Positions 24,800-35,940 are shown, counted from the first letter of the stretch. The stretch: DNA of 64,000 nucleotides from Chromobotia macracanthus (GCA_036877525.1 JAZGTH010000041.1:868001-932000), one strand, 5' to 3'. Notes: generated by a model not told the origin, from the sequence alone. Translations and numbers: made by a program.

Positions 24800-25575
24800 G
24801 ATGCAAGAATGCCAGGGGGCTTATGCATCAGTTTTGTTTGACTTATTCAGAATATATTTCTTTGCTTTGTATTTATTTAGTTTTTCCCCTCTGTTGTTTA
24901 CAGTGCACCACTTTTTATTTTAAAAGGGCACACTTTTAATTATGTAAACATATTATTATTCCTTATTATATCATTATTAATCCTTAATTATATAAGCATT
25001 CCTGTTATTAACAAGTCTGGTCTTAAGAAACACTGATCTACTTTCTTAGGGATTGTTCACCTCACCTCATTCAAGTGATTTTGTCCATTGTTTACTCAAC
25101 CGTTATGTCATTCCAAACCTGTGTGACTTTTCATCTTCTGTGAAACACCAAAGATATTTTGAGAAATTTTGAGTAATGTGGTTTTGTGTCAATACAATGG
25201 AAGTCAATGGGTGCCACTGTTGTCTGGTTACCAGCGTACATCAAAGTTAATTTGGTAAATTTGACTAAATGATGGAAGAATTTTCATTTATTGGTAAATT
25301 ATCCCTTTAAGGCTATTCATAAATGATGAGAATTGATAATATGTATCCATTTCTATAACTGTTTAATGTTTGCAATGATGTTACTCATCACATCAACACT
25401 ACATGATGTGGCCAACAGTATGTTTTTTAATACTAAAGATGTTTTAAATGTGGTATGCTGTTATTTCATTTTATTCATTGGGCCTCTATATCTTATTTAA
25501 CTATATCTTATTAACCAGTTTAATTGACTGTTTTGAAATGTAGGAACAAAATAAAAGCAACTGTGGTGCACTAAT
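24800..25575 (+). other. aadac: aadac 3' UTR and poly(A) signal
   Basis: After TAA at 24797-24799 no splice sites are evident, and an AATAAA hexamer lies at 25550-25555. The predicted 3' UTR of roughly 770 bases includes an old dispersed repeat at 25045-25312. An earlier weak signal cannot be excluded. Confidence 0.55.
25045..25312. repeat. inverted-repeat element common in fish (GGGATTGTTCACC...TATCCCTTTAA)
   Basis: Begins AGGGATTGTTCACCTC and ends AATTATCCCTTTAA, which are complementary ends. Internally it has TCATTCCAAACCTGTGTGACTTT and AATGGAAGTCAATGGG. This is the familiar palindromic fish repeat, here diverged and lying in the aadac 3' UTR. A 3'-end fragment (TTTTTGGGTGAACTATCCCTTTAA) is seen at 31565-31590. 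Confidence 0.7.
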
Positions 25576-25579
25576 ATAA

Positions 25580-26635
25580 ATTCACTAGTAACAGCTTGCA
25601 ACAAAATCATTTGTGAAACTCTTCTTCATATAACATTTCCTGTGTAGTGGGCAGGGGTTTGACCAACTGCATGAAGGGAAACGCCCATATAAGACAGTGT
25701 GACATCCTGAATTCTTTTGATTTTTTATTGGGTTAATAAGTGTGGCCTGACTAGTATTAAAATTTCACTGAAATTTTCAGGACTAAGATGAACCAGACAC
25801 TAGTGATTAAGTCTATGGTTTGAGAATAAAAATGCGTTATACAATTGTTTTTGGTTTGTGTTTGGTTTAAATTATTTTTACATTTACTAACCAGATGTTT
25901 TCTTCACATTAGTGTTGTACTTTTCTCTGGGCATGTAGACTGGAGAATATGTCTGAACAAGCAACTAGTGAGAAATGCATCTCAGTCAACAGAGACATTT
26001 TTATCAAATATAATAGTTCCCTGTCAGGGCTCATGGTGTTGACACAATGGGAATGCTTCTGGTGCACTCCAGTGTCTGAAGCATGTGCAAAATCAAGCCT
26101 GTCCATAGGCTTTTGTTGGGTCAGACAACAAAGAGCAATACGGAAGCCAGATCAAAAGCTCACGTTAAGATTGTTTCCAATCTGCATGAGCATATGTTAT
26201 TATCCAGTTTTGATCTAGAACATCACTCAACAGTGACATTTTCTGCAGCCTGTTCGGTTCCTGTCAGCACAATGATTCAGACAGGGCAGCACTAAACTTC
26301 TTCCGATCATTTGGCATCATATCTCTATGGGTCCTAAAAACTGTAAACAAGGTTTCAGGATTCAGTTAGCCTGTCATCTTCCTCTTTTTAACAGTGTACT
26401 GCCTATGGTAGAACACATAGAACAAATGCAAAAGAGCTTCGGTCTCTCTTAGTCAAGGGGTCATAGAGTATGTACCCCATCCTGAGAAAGAGTTGTGCTT
26501 GAAATAGTTTGGAGCAAAATAATGACACTTATTTGAAAATTGTCATCAGCTTTGCGAGAAACTGAATCAAGTTTAAAATAATAAACAAACAATGTCTGTA
26601 ACAAACAACTAGCAAGCATAGAGGGCACATAGCTC
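25580..26635. other. intergenic, nothing recognised
   Basis: Several short open frames occur at 25845-26295, but none resembles a known protein and none has exon-like borders. Confidence 0.5.
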
Positions 26636-26639
26636 CCAT

Positions 26640-27069
26640 CATTCCTTTCTTCACACTCTGCTCATGCTGCAGTGAGGTGCTGCTGGAAACATCTCACACC
26701 AGGAAAACATCTTCAATCTGTCCTGTCTTCCACATCTGTCATGGTATCTCCCACCTTCAGTGCCTCTGCCATGGGGTTTACACAATGGTGAGCAGATCTT
26801 TAATTCTGTAAATAAGTAGTCCCTGCGCCAACAAGTACAAAATTCATTCAACAGCCTCTGACTGTATTTCCATCTTTTTGTCAAGGTTTCTCAACTCTGA
26901 GCAGTTGGCTGAGTGTTTCGCAATAGTCTTGGGTGGCAGAGATAAAATGACTACTGACCAGAAAATGAGTGGGAGTTAAGGGCTGAGGTTCATCCAACTC
27001 ATTGTGAGTGTAAGTATTTAGCACAGCCTCTTCTTCAGTTAGGAAGGTGGTTAGCTCTTCCAGACGCAC
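26640..27069 (-). pseudogene. BEL/Pao retrotransposon integrase C-terminal fragment
   Basis: Two minus-strand frames join by a frameshift near 26885. The first reads RLEELTTFLTEEEAVLN and EPQPLTPTHFLV, matching the conserved integrase segment before the C-terminal DNA-binding region of BEL/Pao. The second reads KRWKYSQRLLNEFCTCWRRDYL, the RRWRHSQxLxxxFWxRWxxEYL-type block that follows it. The fragment is cut at its 5' side by the LINE starting near 27062. Its reverse transcriptase counterpart may be the minus-strand fragment at 30460-31400. Confidence 0.72.
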
Positions 27070-27115
27070 TTAACCAGTTCCAGACGCACTTAACCAGTTT
27101 TATTCACGGTTTGAA

Positions 27116-28566
27116 ATGCAGAATGACACACCTGCACAAAAACTGCCCACACCTCCCACCGACCAGGTGCTCTGTCTGTCTCCAGCCGTAGTGAGGAAGA
27201 CCCTGTCTAGGATTAACCCACGCAAGGCTATGGGTCCTGACAACATACCTGGCCGTGTACTGAGAGACTGTGCTGCACAGCTGACAGATGTCCTAACAGA
27301 CATCTTCAACATCTCGCTGAGCCAGGCAGTCGTCCCCACGTGTCTCAAGTCCACAACCATCATACCGGTACCTAAGAAATCACCTGTGTCCTGTCTGAAT
27401 GACTATCGTCCCATCGACTGACTCCAATCATGATGAAGTGCTTTGAGAGATTAGTCATGAATCACATAAAAACCAGCCTCCCCAACACACTCGACCCGCT
27501 CCAGTTTGCATACCGTCCAAACCGCTCTACAGATGATGCAATTTCCTCCACCCTCCACCTGGCTCTTACCCACTTAGACCAGAAGAACACTTATGTAAGA
27601 ATGCTGTTCATTGACTTCAGCTCAGCATTCAACACGATAATCCCACAACAGCTCATTAATAAATTAAACCTGCTGGGCTTTAACAACTCTCTCTGTAACT
27701 GGATTCTGGACTTTTTAACTGAAAGACCCCAGTCAGTCCGTGTCGGCCACAACACCTCGAGCACTACCACACTGAGCACAGGTGCCCCACAAGGCTGTGT
27801 GCTCAGCCCGCTGCTCTTCACACTGCTGACCCACGACTGCACTGCCAAGTTCAGCTCCAACCACATCATCAAGTTCGCTGATGACACAACGGTGGTAGGT
27901 CTCATCAGCAACAACGATGAAACGCACTACAAAGAGGAAGTGGCACAGCTAGCGGCATGGTGTGGCGCTAACAACCTGTCCCTCAATGTGGAGAAGACAA
28001 AGGAGGTTGTGATGGACCTTAGGAGAAACTCCACTGACCACCCCCCACTGACCATCGACAGCTCGACTGTGGAGAGAGTCAGCAGCACTAAATTCCTGGG
28101 GGTGCACATCACAGAGGATCTCACCTGGACCACCAACACCATGTCACTCTCCAAAAAGGCACAACAGCGCCTACACTTTCTCCGCCGGCTGAAAAGAGCA
28201 AGTCTCCCTCCACCAATCCTCACCATGTTCTACAGGGGAACCATTGAGAGTGTGCTGACCAGCTGCATCACTGTCTGGTATGGGAACTGCAGTGCCGCAG
28301 ACCGCAAGACCCTCCAGCGGACAGTGAACACAGCTGCAAAGATCATCGGTGCCCCTCTCCCCTCCATCCTGGACATTTTCCTTTCACGATGCTCCAACAA
28401 AGCCACCAGCATCGTAAAGGACCCCACCCATCCCTCACACAGTCTCTTCCAGCTCCTGCCGTCAGGAAAACGGTACCGGAGCATCAGAGCCCACACTGCC
28501 AGACTGCTCAACAGCTTTTTCCCCCAGGCTGTGAGAGCCCTGAACTCAAGCACGGCCCTACTCTGA
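27116..28566 (+). pseudogene. LINE reverse transcriptase, one frameshift
   Basis: The frame from 27116 (AVVRKTLSRINPRKAMGPDNIPG) is lost at about 27416, where one base appears to be missing. It continues from 27430 to the stop at 28566. The reverse transcriptase motifs are otherwise intact: IDFSSAFNTI (motif A), GAPQGCVLSPLLF (motif B), FADDTTV (motif C catalytic Asp pair) and FLGVHITEDL. The C-terminal region (AAKIIGAPLPSILDI, PSHSLFQLLPSGKRYRSI) is complete. A single lesion suggests a recent copy. Upstream endonuclease is missing by truncation. Confidence 0.88.
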
Positions 28567-28583
28567 AAAACCTCATACCTCTT

Positions 28584-28605
28584 AAATATATATATATATA
28601 TATTT
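28584..28605. repeat. (TA)n microsatellite in LINE 3' UTR
   Basis: Run of TATATA after the LINE stop codon. Confidence 0.8.
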
Positions 28606-29279
28606 TTTTTCTTTCTCCCTTGTGCAATTCTGAGTGTGCTACACACAGGTGAGTAGGCCGCACAGACCACCTGTAGTAACACACTCTCCTCTATGTGCAC
28701 TAGACACTTTTTACAACCAAGGGTACATAATCCCACAAAAAAGACTCATAACATATGTATGTTTACAAGCCCATGCACTACAGATCATCTTGTACTGTTC
28801 TCCAGCCAGGCATAGTGCTTGACTTTCTTTTTCCTCATGCAATATTTATGTGAAACATTTGTATAGTTTGTATTTAATAGTTTTATGTATAGGCAACTTT
28901 ATATATAGTATATTTATAATCTAATTCTGTTAGTATTTGTGTTTAGATTTATACTGTTTCACGTCATTGTTGTATGTCTGTATTTATGTAGCACCGTGGT
29001 CCTGTGAGGCACGACATTTCGTTCCACTGTATGTCCCCACATATAGCGGAATGACAATAAAGCTCAACTTGACTGGACTTGAAATTATAGAGGCTTTACC
29101 GAAGATTCTCTTAAGGCATGAATTTGTTGACCTCACAAGACGTTTCCAGAAACCACCCTATGTACTTTCAGGTTTTAGCGAAGAAGGTTCTGACATTTGG
29201 CTCTGCAATTGACTTCCATTGCTTCTTCAGATCTTGATCCGCTCATTTAAAGGTCTTTGCATTATTTGAATGCTCTCTG

Positions 29280-29355
29280 GGTGCAGTAGTGTGCTGCCCA
29301 TGGTGTATGTGTGTTCATGACATGTAGTGTGTGTTCACTCCTCACCAGTGATGGG
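29280..29355 (-). repeat. dispersed fish repeat fragment
   Basis: GTGCAGTAGTGTGCTGCCCA and TGTTCACTCCTCACCAGTGATGG are inverse-sense versions of blocks in the repeat at 17617-17800. Confidence 0.55.
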
Positions 29356-29639
29356 TTCAGGACAGAGTGATGGGTTCAATGCAGAAGTCCATCATTGGAT
29401 GATGGAATCCAGTGGCGTGGCTGAAGGTGTCTCACGTGTTCCGTCTTTCCCTGGCACTTTTATAGAGTTGCCCCTGTTGTTTATTTTAATCTGACTCCAA
29501 TGTAGATTAATAATGGTTCCAAATTGATGTTGATCATGATTTGATTTCTGAATTATTGAAATTTTCATACATTTTGCTATTCTTTCATTCAGGGACCTCA
29601 TACTGTTGCCACCTCCTACTTGCTCATAATTTATTAATA

Positions 29640-29820
29640 AGCTCTGATTACAGAATTCTTCTTTGGCAATATAGACACACAGAAATGGAATAGGAAGTTC
29701 AGGTTACAGAATGTTTCCCTGAGTCTTTTGCCCCGCCACCTTTTATACAGAGACAAAGAGTATAGAATTGGTTAAATTCTATATCCAATTCAGAATTTGG
29801 TCTGATAACATCCTTGTGAC
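29640..29820. repeat. direct repeat, copy 1
   Basis: Shares AATATAGACACACAGAAATGG, CAGAATGTTTCCCTGAGTC and AATTTGGTCTGATAA with 30025-30175, about 370 bases downstream in the same orientation. Nature unknown. Confidence 0.65.
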
Positions 29821-30024
29821 CAAAAGGGGCACCCCACTGGGAGAGTTAACACTACAAAGTCTGGGTTTCCTGGGAGAGACACACCCATACCAAGGGTGTA
29901 GATTATTTCCTAGGTTTTTTAGCCCTAAGAACACTGTATCCCATAATAATTGAAACAGACAAAACTTTTTAGAAAACTTTTTATTCATCAAATCATAACC
30001 TTTAATATTTGGCAATATGCATAT

Positions 30025-30178
30025 AAATACTTCATTATCAATATAGACACACAGAAATGGTGTGGGAATTACAGAATGTTTCCCTGAGTCTTTTGCCCAG
30101 CCACCTTATATAAACAGATATGACAAAGAGTCATTAATTCTATAACCAATTCAGGATTTGGTCTGATAAAGGTTCTTA
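30025..30178. repeat. direct repeat, copy 2
   Basis: Partner of 29640-29820, with about 85 percent similarity by eye over 150 bases. It lies just beyond the BEL/Pao reverse transcriptase fragment, so the pair could be remains of a duplicated LTR or a local tandem duplication. Confidence 0.6.
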
Positions 30179-30459
30179 CCCATCATACATAACATTTAAA
30201 ATGATACCAAACATGAAATTTGAACTTCAATGACATCACACTGTATGTTGCACATAAATGTTCAGTGAGCTCCACTGATCTGAACCTAGAGGGAGGGGAA
30301 GAGGGAAGGCATTATAGGTTAGCCTGGCACCTATCAAGGCTCCCATTAGCGCCAATTGAGGAAGTGTAATTTTCTTTAGAGGCGCATCTCTGGACTTTGA
30401 GGCTACCAGGGTTCAAATAATTTCTGGAGTCTCACCCTTACCTTGGAGATATCCAACTG

Positions 30460-31400
30460 CACAGTAAGTTTTTCACTCACATCACAGACAAGATGGCCTT
30501 TGCTTCTGTTGTAATAGAATAGGCTCTGTTTACATCAGGCAAGCTTGCAGTGAGGTCATCCACCTATAGTGACTCTCTGAGTACTGCTACAGTTTCTGAC
30601 TGTTCAGACACACTATTTGAAATGCATTCTGATAGTCACTGTCAATAGAAAGGGGCTTGATGCAACTCCAAACACAACTCTTTTCATTCTCATGATGCGA
30701 AGAATTTCCAAATTCTGCAATGAGGGATCATCTGCCCATAGGAACCTCACGCCTCTAGCCTTTGCAATATCAGCTGTGAAGGCAACCTTATGAGACAGAA
30801 TTTAATAAGCACATGAAGTAAGTCTGGGTTTAAGTTAGCAAACAGTCATTGAGTAAAGGTGATCCCTCATCATGCGACAACGCATCACAGACTATTCTCA
30901 GTTTGGTTGTTGCCTTGTCGTCTCAGATTACTGGATGGTGCAGCATGTAATACTTCACTGTGCCGGCCTGTTCTATAGTTGGTGTGTCTTTTACTTCCTT
31001 ACATATATTTTGCTGCAGATATTCTTGAACCACATCATTGTATCTTTCATTGAGCACAATATCAGTTTTAAATCTTGTCTTGAGAGCTTCAAACATTCTT
31101 CTTGCAATGTTACAGTTGTCTTTAAGCTACAATGCATCTCTGCCATGTGTCCACGGCAACTCAACTAGGTAGCGTCCATCCTTAAAGCTCACTGTTTGTT
31201 CAATTGACTCTTTTGCTTCATTTTCTTCTACACTGGGTGTTTTGTCACTGACAATGCCAAGAGATTCAATTTCCCAAAATGCATGTAGCTGCTTTGAGAT
31301 ATGATTGTCTTCTACTACACTAATGAGCATATATGTGGTTTCAGTCTTGTGTAAATTTAAAACAATACCTTAACTGGCCCAGCCAAAGGCACTGTCCAGA
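30460..31400 (-). pseudogene. BEL/Pao reverse transcriptase region, degenerate
   Basis: The minus strand reads LHAFWEIESLGI, then RYLVELPW and DNCNIARRMFEALK. Next come a VKYYMLHHPVIRDDK block and a RIVCDASSHDEGSPLLNDCL block, the linear order of the BEL/Pao region entering the reverse transcriptase. Further down, after a frameshift, come VAFTADIAKA, RFLWADDPSLQNLE and RVVFGVASSPFLLTVTIR, including motif A and the SSPFLL motif. The YVDD segment is altered (LVDDLT follows a stop). Order and strand agree with the integrase piece at 26640-27069. The two may be one element interrupted by the LINE and by loss of RNase H. Confidence 0.78.
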
Positions 31401-31661
31401 GTCACAAGGGAATTGGTTAATCTCTCAAGCTCCCCAGACACAACCTTCAAGTAGAAATCTGCTCCAATATGAGAAGTTCTGGGTCAGCACCCTCAAGCAG
31501 AAAATCTGCGAGCTGCAGCCCCCTCTCCTTCATCAGTCTTTGATTGATGATGGTAGAATTTAAATTTTTGGGTGAACTATCCCTTTAAACATATGTGATA
31601 ATATTCCTATGTATCACTGATACTTATTAATTAGAATTTGCTCTGTATCCACGAGGGGCCA

Positions 31662-31725
31662 CTGGAGTTTTTGTTCCTGGAAGGAAGAGCGTTCAGGTTT
31701 TTTGCGGGCAGGTGTTATGAGGCCC
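31662..31725 (+). repeat. copia left LTR remnant
   Basis: Matches the last part of the right LTR (35824-35890); the remainder of the left LTR is not recognisable. Confidence 0.6.
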
Positions 31726-31779
31726 CGCCACAGTCTGATGAAAAGAAATCATATGAGAGTTGGAAAAATTAGGTGGAAA

Positions 31780-32420
31780 AGTGGAGGTGTTACTGAACTG
31801 GAAGGCAAGAAACAGGCCCTGGCTGTCGCTTTATCGCTAACAGGGAGAGCAAGAGGAAAATACCTGCAGATGATTTTAACAAGGATGACGGTATGAAAAC
31901 AATTCTAGACAAGTTGGACTCTGTGTTTACAAAGGAGGAAATCGCCAATATGATGCGTATACAGAGTTCGATCAGATCACCAGAGAGAATGGAGTTGCGA
32001 TGGCTGATTACATCACTGAGCTTAAACACAAATATAACAAGCTACGTCATTTCGGTATGATACTTCCAGATGCTGTATTAGCCTTTAAACTTTTAGACAT
32101 GGCAGGCTTTGATGTTACAAACAGTTAGCGCAAACAGTTAGCGCTTACCACTTGTTCTACTCTCACTTTCTGTGACATGAAATCTGCTTTAAAATGAATT
32201 TTTGGTGAAGATCACGTTCATGGAAGTCACATTAAAGATGATTCTGCATATTTTACAGATTTCAGTAAAAAAGAAAACAAGCCACGTCCAGAAAAACAGT
32301 CAAAGATGCAGCCAGGAACAAATCCTTTTGATAGATATGGCAGGCGATCTAAATGTGCAGTTTGCCAAAGTATATATCACTGGGCAAAAGACTGCCCTCA
32401 CAGAGGCTAACAGAGGACTT
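31780..32420 (+). pseudogene. copia Gag with CCHC zinc knuckle
   Basis: Frame-shifted Gag segments read ALAVALSLTGRARG, KTILDKLDSVF, MADYITELKHKYNKL and PDAVLAFKLLDMAGFDV. The nucleocapsid knuckle near 32340-32400 reads KCAVCQSIYHWAKDCPH, a perfect C-x2-C-x4-H-x4-C zinc-binding motif. It is preceded by basic residues (RYGRRS). Role in the family: RNA packaging in cytoplasmic particles. Confidence 0.75.
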
Positions 32421-32449
32421 GGAGCAGTGCAGCATTACATTGTTTTCAA

Positions 32450-32800
32450 GAGACACTTTGTCTGACTCTAAAATATTCATGGTTGAATCACTTGGGTCAG
32501 CAGTTATTGATACAGCATGCACCAAAACAGTGTGTGGACAGAAATGGCTTGATCATTATATCAGTGGATTAAACCCAGCAGAATGAAAAAAATAGAACAT
32601 ACAGACAGTGTCAAAGCTTTGGCAACAGAAGAGTTGTGCACTCAGTCCGGAAAGTCAAAATTCCTGCCATAATTGGACAGACAAAATGCCAGATAGAGAC
32701 TAAAGTAGTTCCAGCAGATGCTCTTGAAAAAAACGTCATTAAAAAGAGCTGGTGCCGTACTGGATCTTCAGAATGACAAAGCTTACCTCTTCAGGACATT
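32450..32800 (+). pseudogene. copia aspartic protease remnant
   Basis: The segment VESLGSAVIDTACTKTVCGQ carries the protease active-site region, with DTA where retroviral-type proteases have DTG or DSG. Further residues of the domain are in other frames (AVLDLQNDKAYLF). Confidence 0.6.
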
Positions 32801-33030
32801 ACTGTGTGAACCTACTGCATAAAGGCCTGTCATGTGACATTGAAACATGCTGTGAAGATGAAGTTTTGATAGTGACAGAGAGCATGACTGCAAAAGAAAA
32901 AAGAGAGTCCTATTGAAACTGCATAAACAGTTCGGACATGCCTTTGTGGACAGACGGGAAAAGCTGCTGACTTCTGACTGAGGAGTGCACTGTAATATTA
33001 AAGGACATACTGGACAGCTGTGAAACGTAT

Positions 33031-33730
33031 GTGAGATACAGCAGACCCAAACCCAAACCTGCTGTGGGTCTGCCTTTGACCTCAAATTACAATGAAACAG
33101 TTGCTGTGGACCTGCATGAACTAGATGCAGGAGTATGGTATTTTCATGCTATTGACCATTTCACACATTTTAGTGCTGGAAGCATTGTGACCACAAAAAA
33201 GGCAAGTGAAAATGTGAAGAACTTCATTCACTGCTGGATCAGCATACATGGACCACCTAAAAGACTGTTCTGTGACAATGGTGGAGAGTTTAACAATGAG
33301 GAAATGAGGGACATAGCAGAAAAGTTCAACATTTGGTAAAGACCACAGCAGCATATTGTCCCTGGAGTAATGGTCTTTTAGAAAGACACAATCAGACCCT
33401 CCCAGAAATACTGATGAAGGTAAAAAAAAGACAATAGATGTGACTGCAGAACTGCTCTAGACTGGGCACTGATGGCAAAAGATTCCATGCACAATGTACA
33501 TGGATTTAGCCCCTATCAACGTGTGTTATATATCAGTATAAGTACATGGGTAGGACAGCACATTTCAGCTCTGCATGCTGCAAGAAGAGCATTTACAGAG
33601 GCTGAATGCTCTGAAAGAATTCAAAGAGCCTTATGCAAACAGTTGCGGCCAACAGATGAAGGGTACGAGACTGGGGACAAAGTGTACTACAAGCATGCAG
33701 TGTTGTTATTAGCCAAGATGGGACAGTGAT
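33031..33730 (+). pseudogene. copia integrase, frameshifted
   Basis: The core domain reads ETVAVDLHELDAGVWYFHAIDHFTHF, with the first catalytic Asp, then GPPKRLFCDNGGEFNNEEM, with the second (DNGGEF). After a frame change come the SPWSNGLLERHNQT block with the catalytic Glu and then MAKDSMHNVHGFSPYQ and AECSERIQRALCKQLRPTDE. The DD35E residues are thus individually visible but spread over frames, so no functional protein results. Confidence 0.82.
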
Positions 33731-34269
33731 TTTTGTAAGGCATGGAGGTTCTTATGTTCGTTTGCATCATTCCAGGCTTTGAAAGACAGATGACAGTCAC
33801 ACGGTACAGGAAGAAGCAGATAAAAAGGGGCAAAACGGTGAGGAAGATGCTTTTTTGCAAGCTCCAGAACTTACTGAAATCGACAATGACAGTGACACTG
33901 ATAGTGTGGAAAAATCACCGGTCAGTGAAGTTGGTGAACAATGTGACACATGTGACCCAGCCCGTGGGAGAAGGGAGAAATGTCCCAGGCTTAAAGCTGG
34001 ACAAACAATTATCTACACTGACAGAGAAAGTGGTGAGTCCTGGACAGCACAAATTCTTGGCAGAGCGGGAAAAGCTACAGGGATGCATAAAGACTGGTAC
34101 AATCTACAATTCACCCTGCCTGATGTTGTTGCAGGCATTACTGGTTCAGCTGATCTGACGCAAGTGGGTGACCTTCAGATTGTTTCCCCAGACATGGCAG
34201 TGCCAAGTAGTAATCATCAGGAAAGCGATGTGTACGTTATTGAAGATGAAACATTTGTTGCAGCAAAGA

Positions 34270-34920
34270 AAACTGAGCTTGTGTGTTCCGTGTGTTCAAG
34301 GAGGTGAAAGATGATGGTCAAAAATGTATCAGCACAAGATGGGTATGCTCGGTCAAAGAGACACCTGATGGTGTAGTGCCTAAGACTAGGCTAGCTGCAA
34401 GAGGTTTTGAAGAAATAAATGTCAATGACCTCCCTAAAGACTCACTTACTTGTGCTTCAGATTCTCTAAGAATTGTTTTGGCAGTCATATGCCAGAGAAA
34501 ATGGCTGAATAGAAAATGTTGAATAGAAATGTATACATTCGTCCTCCTCCAGAAGCTCAGTGCAATGGTATCATGTGGAAGTTAAACAAATGCGTGTATG
34601 GTTTGGCAGATGCTGCCCTGTACTGGTACAACAAGGTCAAGGATACTATGCAGCAGCTAGGAGGTTGTGTGTCAAAGATTGACCCTGCTGTGTTCTACTG
34701 GCTGGACGACAGTGGCGAATTAACTGGAGTTCTTGCTTCTCATGTTGATGATTTTTTATGGGGAAGTTCTAAAATGTTTTCCACCCTGGTAATCCCACAT
34801 TTGAAAGCTGCTTTTTAAGTTGGACGTGAAGAGCAGAATAGTTTCAGTTATGTAGAAATAAAGATCTCTTCTGGAAATGATGAGATTCATGTACATCAAA
34901 GCATGTACGTAAAATCTTCA
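34270..34920 (+). pseudogene. copia reverse transcriptase, truncated
   Basis: Reads CISTRWVCSVKETPDGVVPKTRLAARGFE, the copia RT start; then NVYIRPPPEAQCNGIMWKLNKCVYGLADAALYWY; then GVLASHVDDFLWG, the copia-type YVDD motif. A segment between motifs is missing near 34490-34520, where the expected motif A (AFLQG type) is replaced by a stop. Confidence 0.85.
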
Positions 34921-34948
34921 GCCCATAGTTAAAAATCCAGCCAGAGCT

Positions 34949-35650
34949 GTGCTACGTGAGGCTCCATTGATGGACTGTGAGACCGACATGCTGAGGTCCA
35001 AGACAGGCCAAATTTTGTGTATTGCAAGACAGAGCCAATCAGATGCAATGTGTGACACATCTATTCTTGCTTCTACTATGAAACATGCTACTGTCCAAAC
35101 TTTGCATGAAGTAAACAAGCTCATCAGAAAGCTGAAGTTGGAAGAAGTTACTCTAAAATTTCAGAACCTGGGAAAAAACTCCTTGAAACTGTATGTCTTT
35201 AATGATGCCTCAATGGGAAATCTTCCAGACGGTGGTACTCAGGGTGGACACCTGATCCTGTTAATGGGAGAAGATGCAAAATTTTCACCTATCTACTAAG
35301 AGAGTCAGAAGAGTTGTTCGGAGCACTTTGGCAGGAGAAACATTGGCACTTGCTGATGGCATGACAGATTTTCTTATCTGCACTTTATTCAGAAATTACA
35401 ACAGGTGGCAGTACTTTGAAAAATTTGCCAATTGTCTGTGTAACTGACAATCATTCTCTTCTAGATGCTGTGAAGTCTACAAAGTCTGTTTCAGAGAAGA
35501 GGCTTCGTCTTGAAATAAGCAGTATAAATAGCTGATTCACTCTGGAGCTGTCCAGCAGATTCTCTGGTCCTCTACGAAGAAACAGCTTGCTAATTGTCTG
35601 ACCAAAAAGGGGGCATCTACATTACAGCTTCTAAAGATTCTTAGTAAAGG
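34949..35650 (+). pseudogene. copia RNase H region
   Basis: Reads GQILCIARQSQSDAMCDTSILAS, then LKLYVFNDASMGNLPDGGTQGGHLILL with the RNase H Asp motif. After a frameshift it continues RRVVRSTLAGETLALADGM and TDNHSLLDAVKST. Ends KKQLANCLTKKGAS just before the right LTR. Confidence 0.8.
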
Positions 35651-35704
35651 ATTTTGGAAACATGACTAAGTTAAAAAAAAACTTTTAAAGATGTTTTGAT
35701 GTCT

Positions 35705-35940
35705 ATATTTAGTCAGACATGTCCCGGTGATGTGGATAATATGTTTCTCTTTGAGAGTTTTGTTCCTTCCGTTTTCCCCCTTCCTTGAAATATATATATA
35801 TATATATATTATTATATATATTTCACTGGAGTTTTTGTTTCTGGAAGGTAGAGCGGGCAGTTTCAGGTTTTTTGCGGGCAGTTGTTATGAAGCGAGCGGG
35901 TGTTACTGACGGAAAATAAAGGGTGCGAACCGAAATCTTT
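35705..35940 (+). repeat. copia right LTR (partial)
   Basis: Contains the repeated blocks shared with 31662-31725 and an AATAAA at about 35917, consistent with an LTR poly(A) signal. Confidence 0.6.
35790..35822. repeat. (TA)n microsatellite in copia right LTR
   Basis: TATATATA run interrupted once by ATTA, inside the region corresponding to the right LTR. Confidence 0.8.

Larger units (their letters stand above)
27062..29078 (+). mobile_element. 5'-truncated Rex/CR1-group LINE
   Basis: No endonuclease is present. The element starts abruptly in the region before the reverse transcriptase and ends with a 3' UTR (ACGACATTTCGTTCCACTG, ATGACAATAAAGCTCAACTTGACT) rather than poly(A). It interrupts minus-strand BEL/Pao sequence. 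A 20-base tandem duplication (CAGACGCACTTAACCAGTT twice) marks the 5' junction at 27061-27099. Clade assignment within the jockey/CR1 group is from general resemblance only. Confidence 0.82.
31610..35940 (+). mobile_element. Ty1/copia-type LTR retrotransposon, decayed
   Basis: Shared LTR blocks (CACTGGAGTTTTTGTT, CTGGAAGG.AGAGCG, CAGGTTTTTTGCGGGCAG.TGTTATGA) occur at 31662-31722 and again at 35824-35890. Between them the order Gag, zinc knuckle, protease, integrase, reverse transcriptase, RNase H is that of Ty1/copia, not Ty3/gypsy. Every domain has frameshifts or stops. Fish copia elements are low-copy in general, which makes this recognisable full-length order notable. Confidence 0.85.

Noticed and set aside
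25845..26295. cluster of overlapping short frames downstream of aadac
   Set aside because: No exon borders, no motif and frames on both strands; chance open reading.
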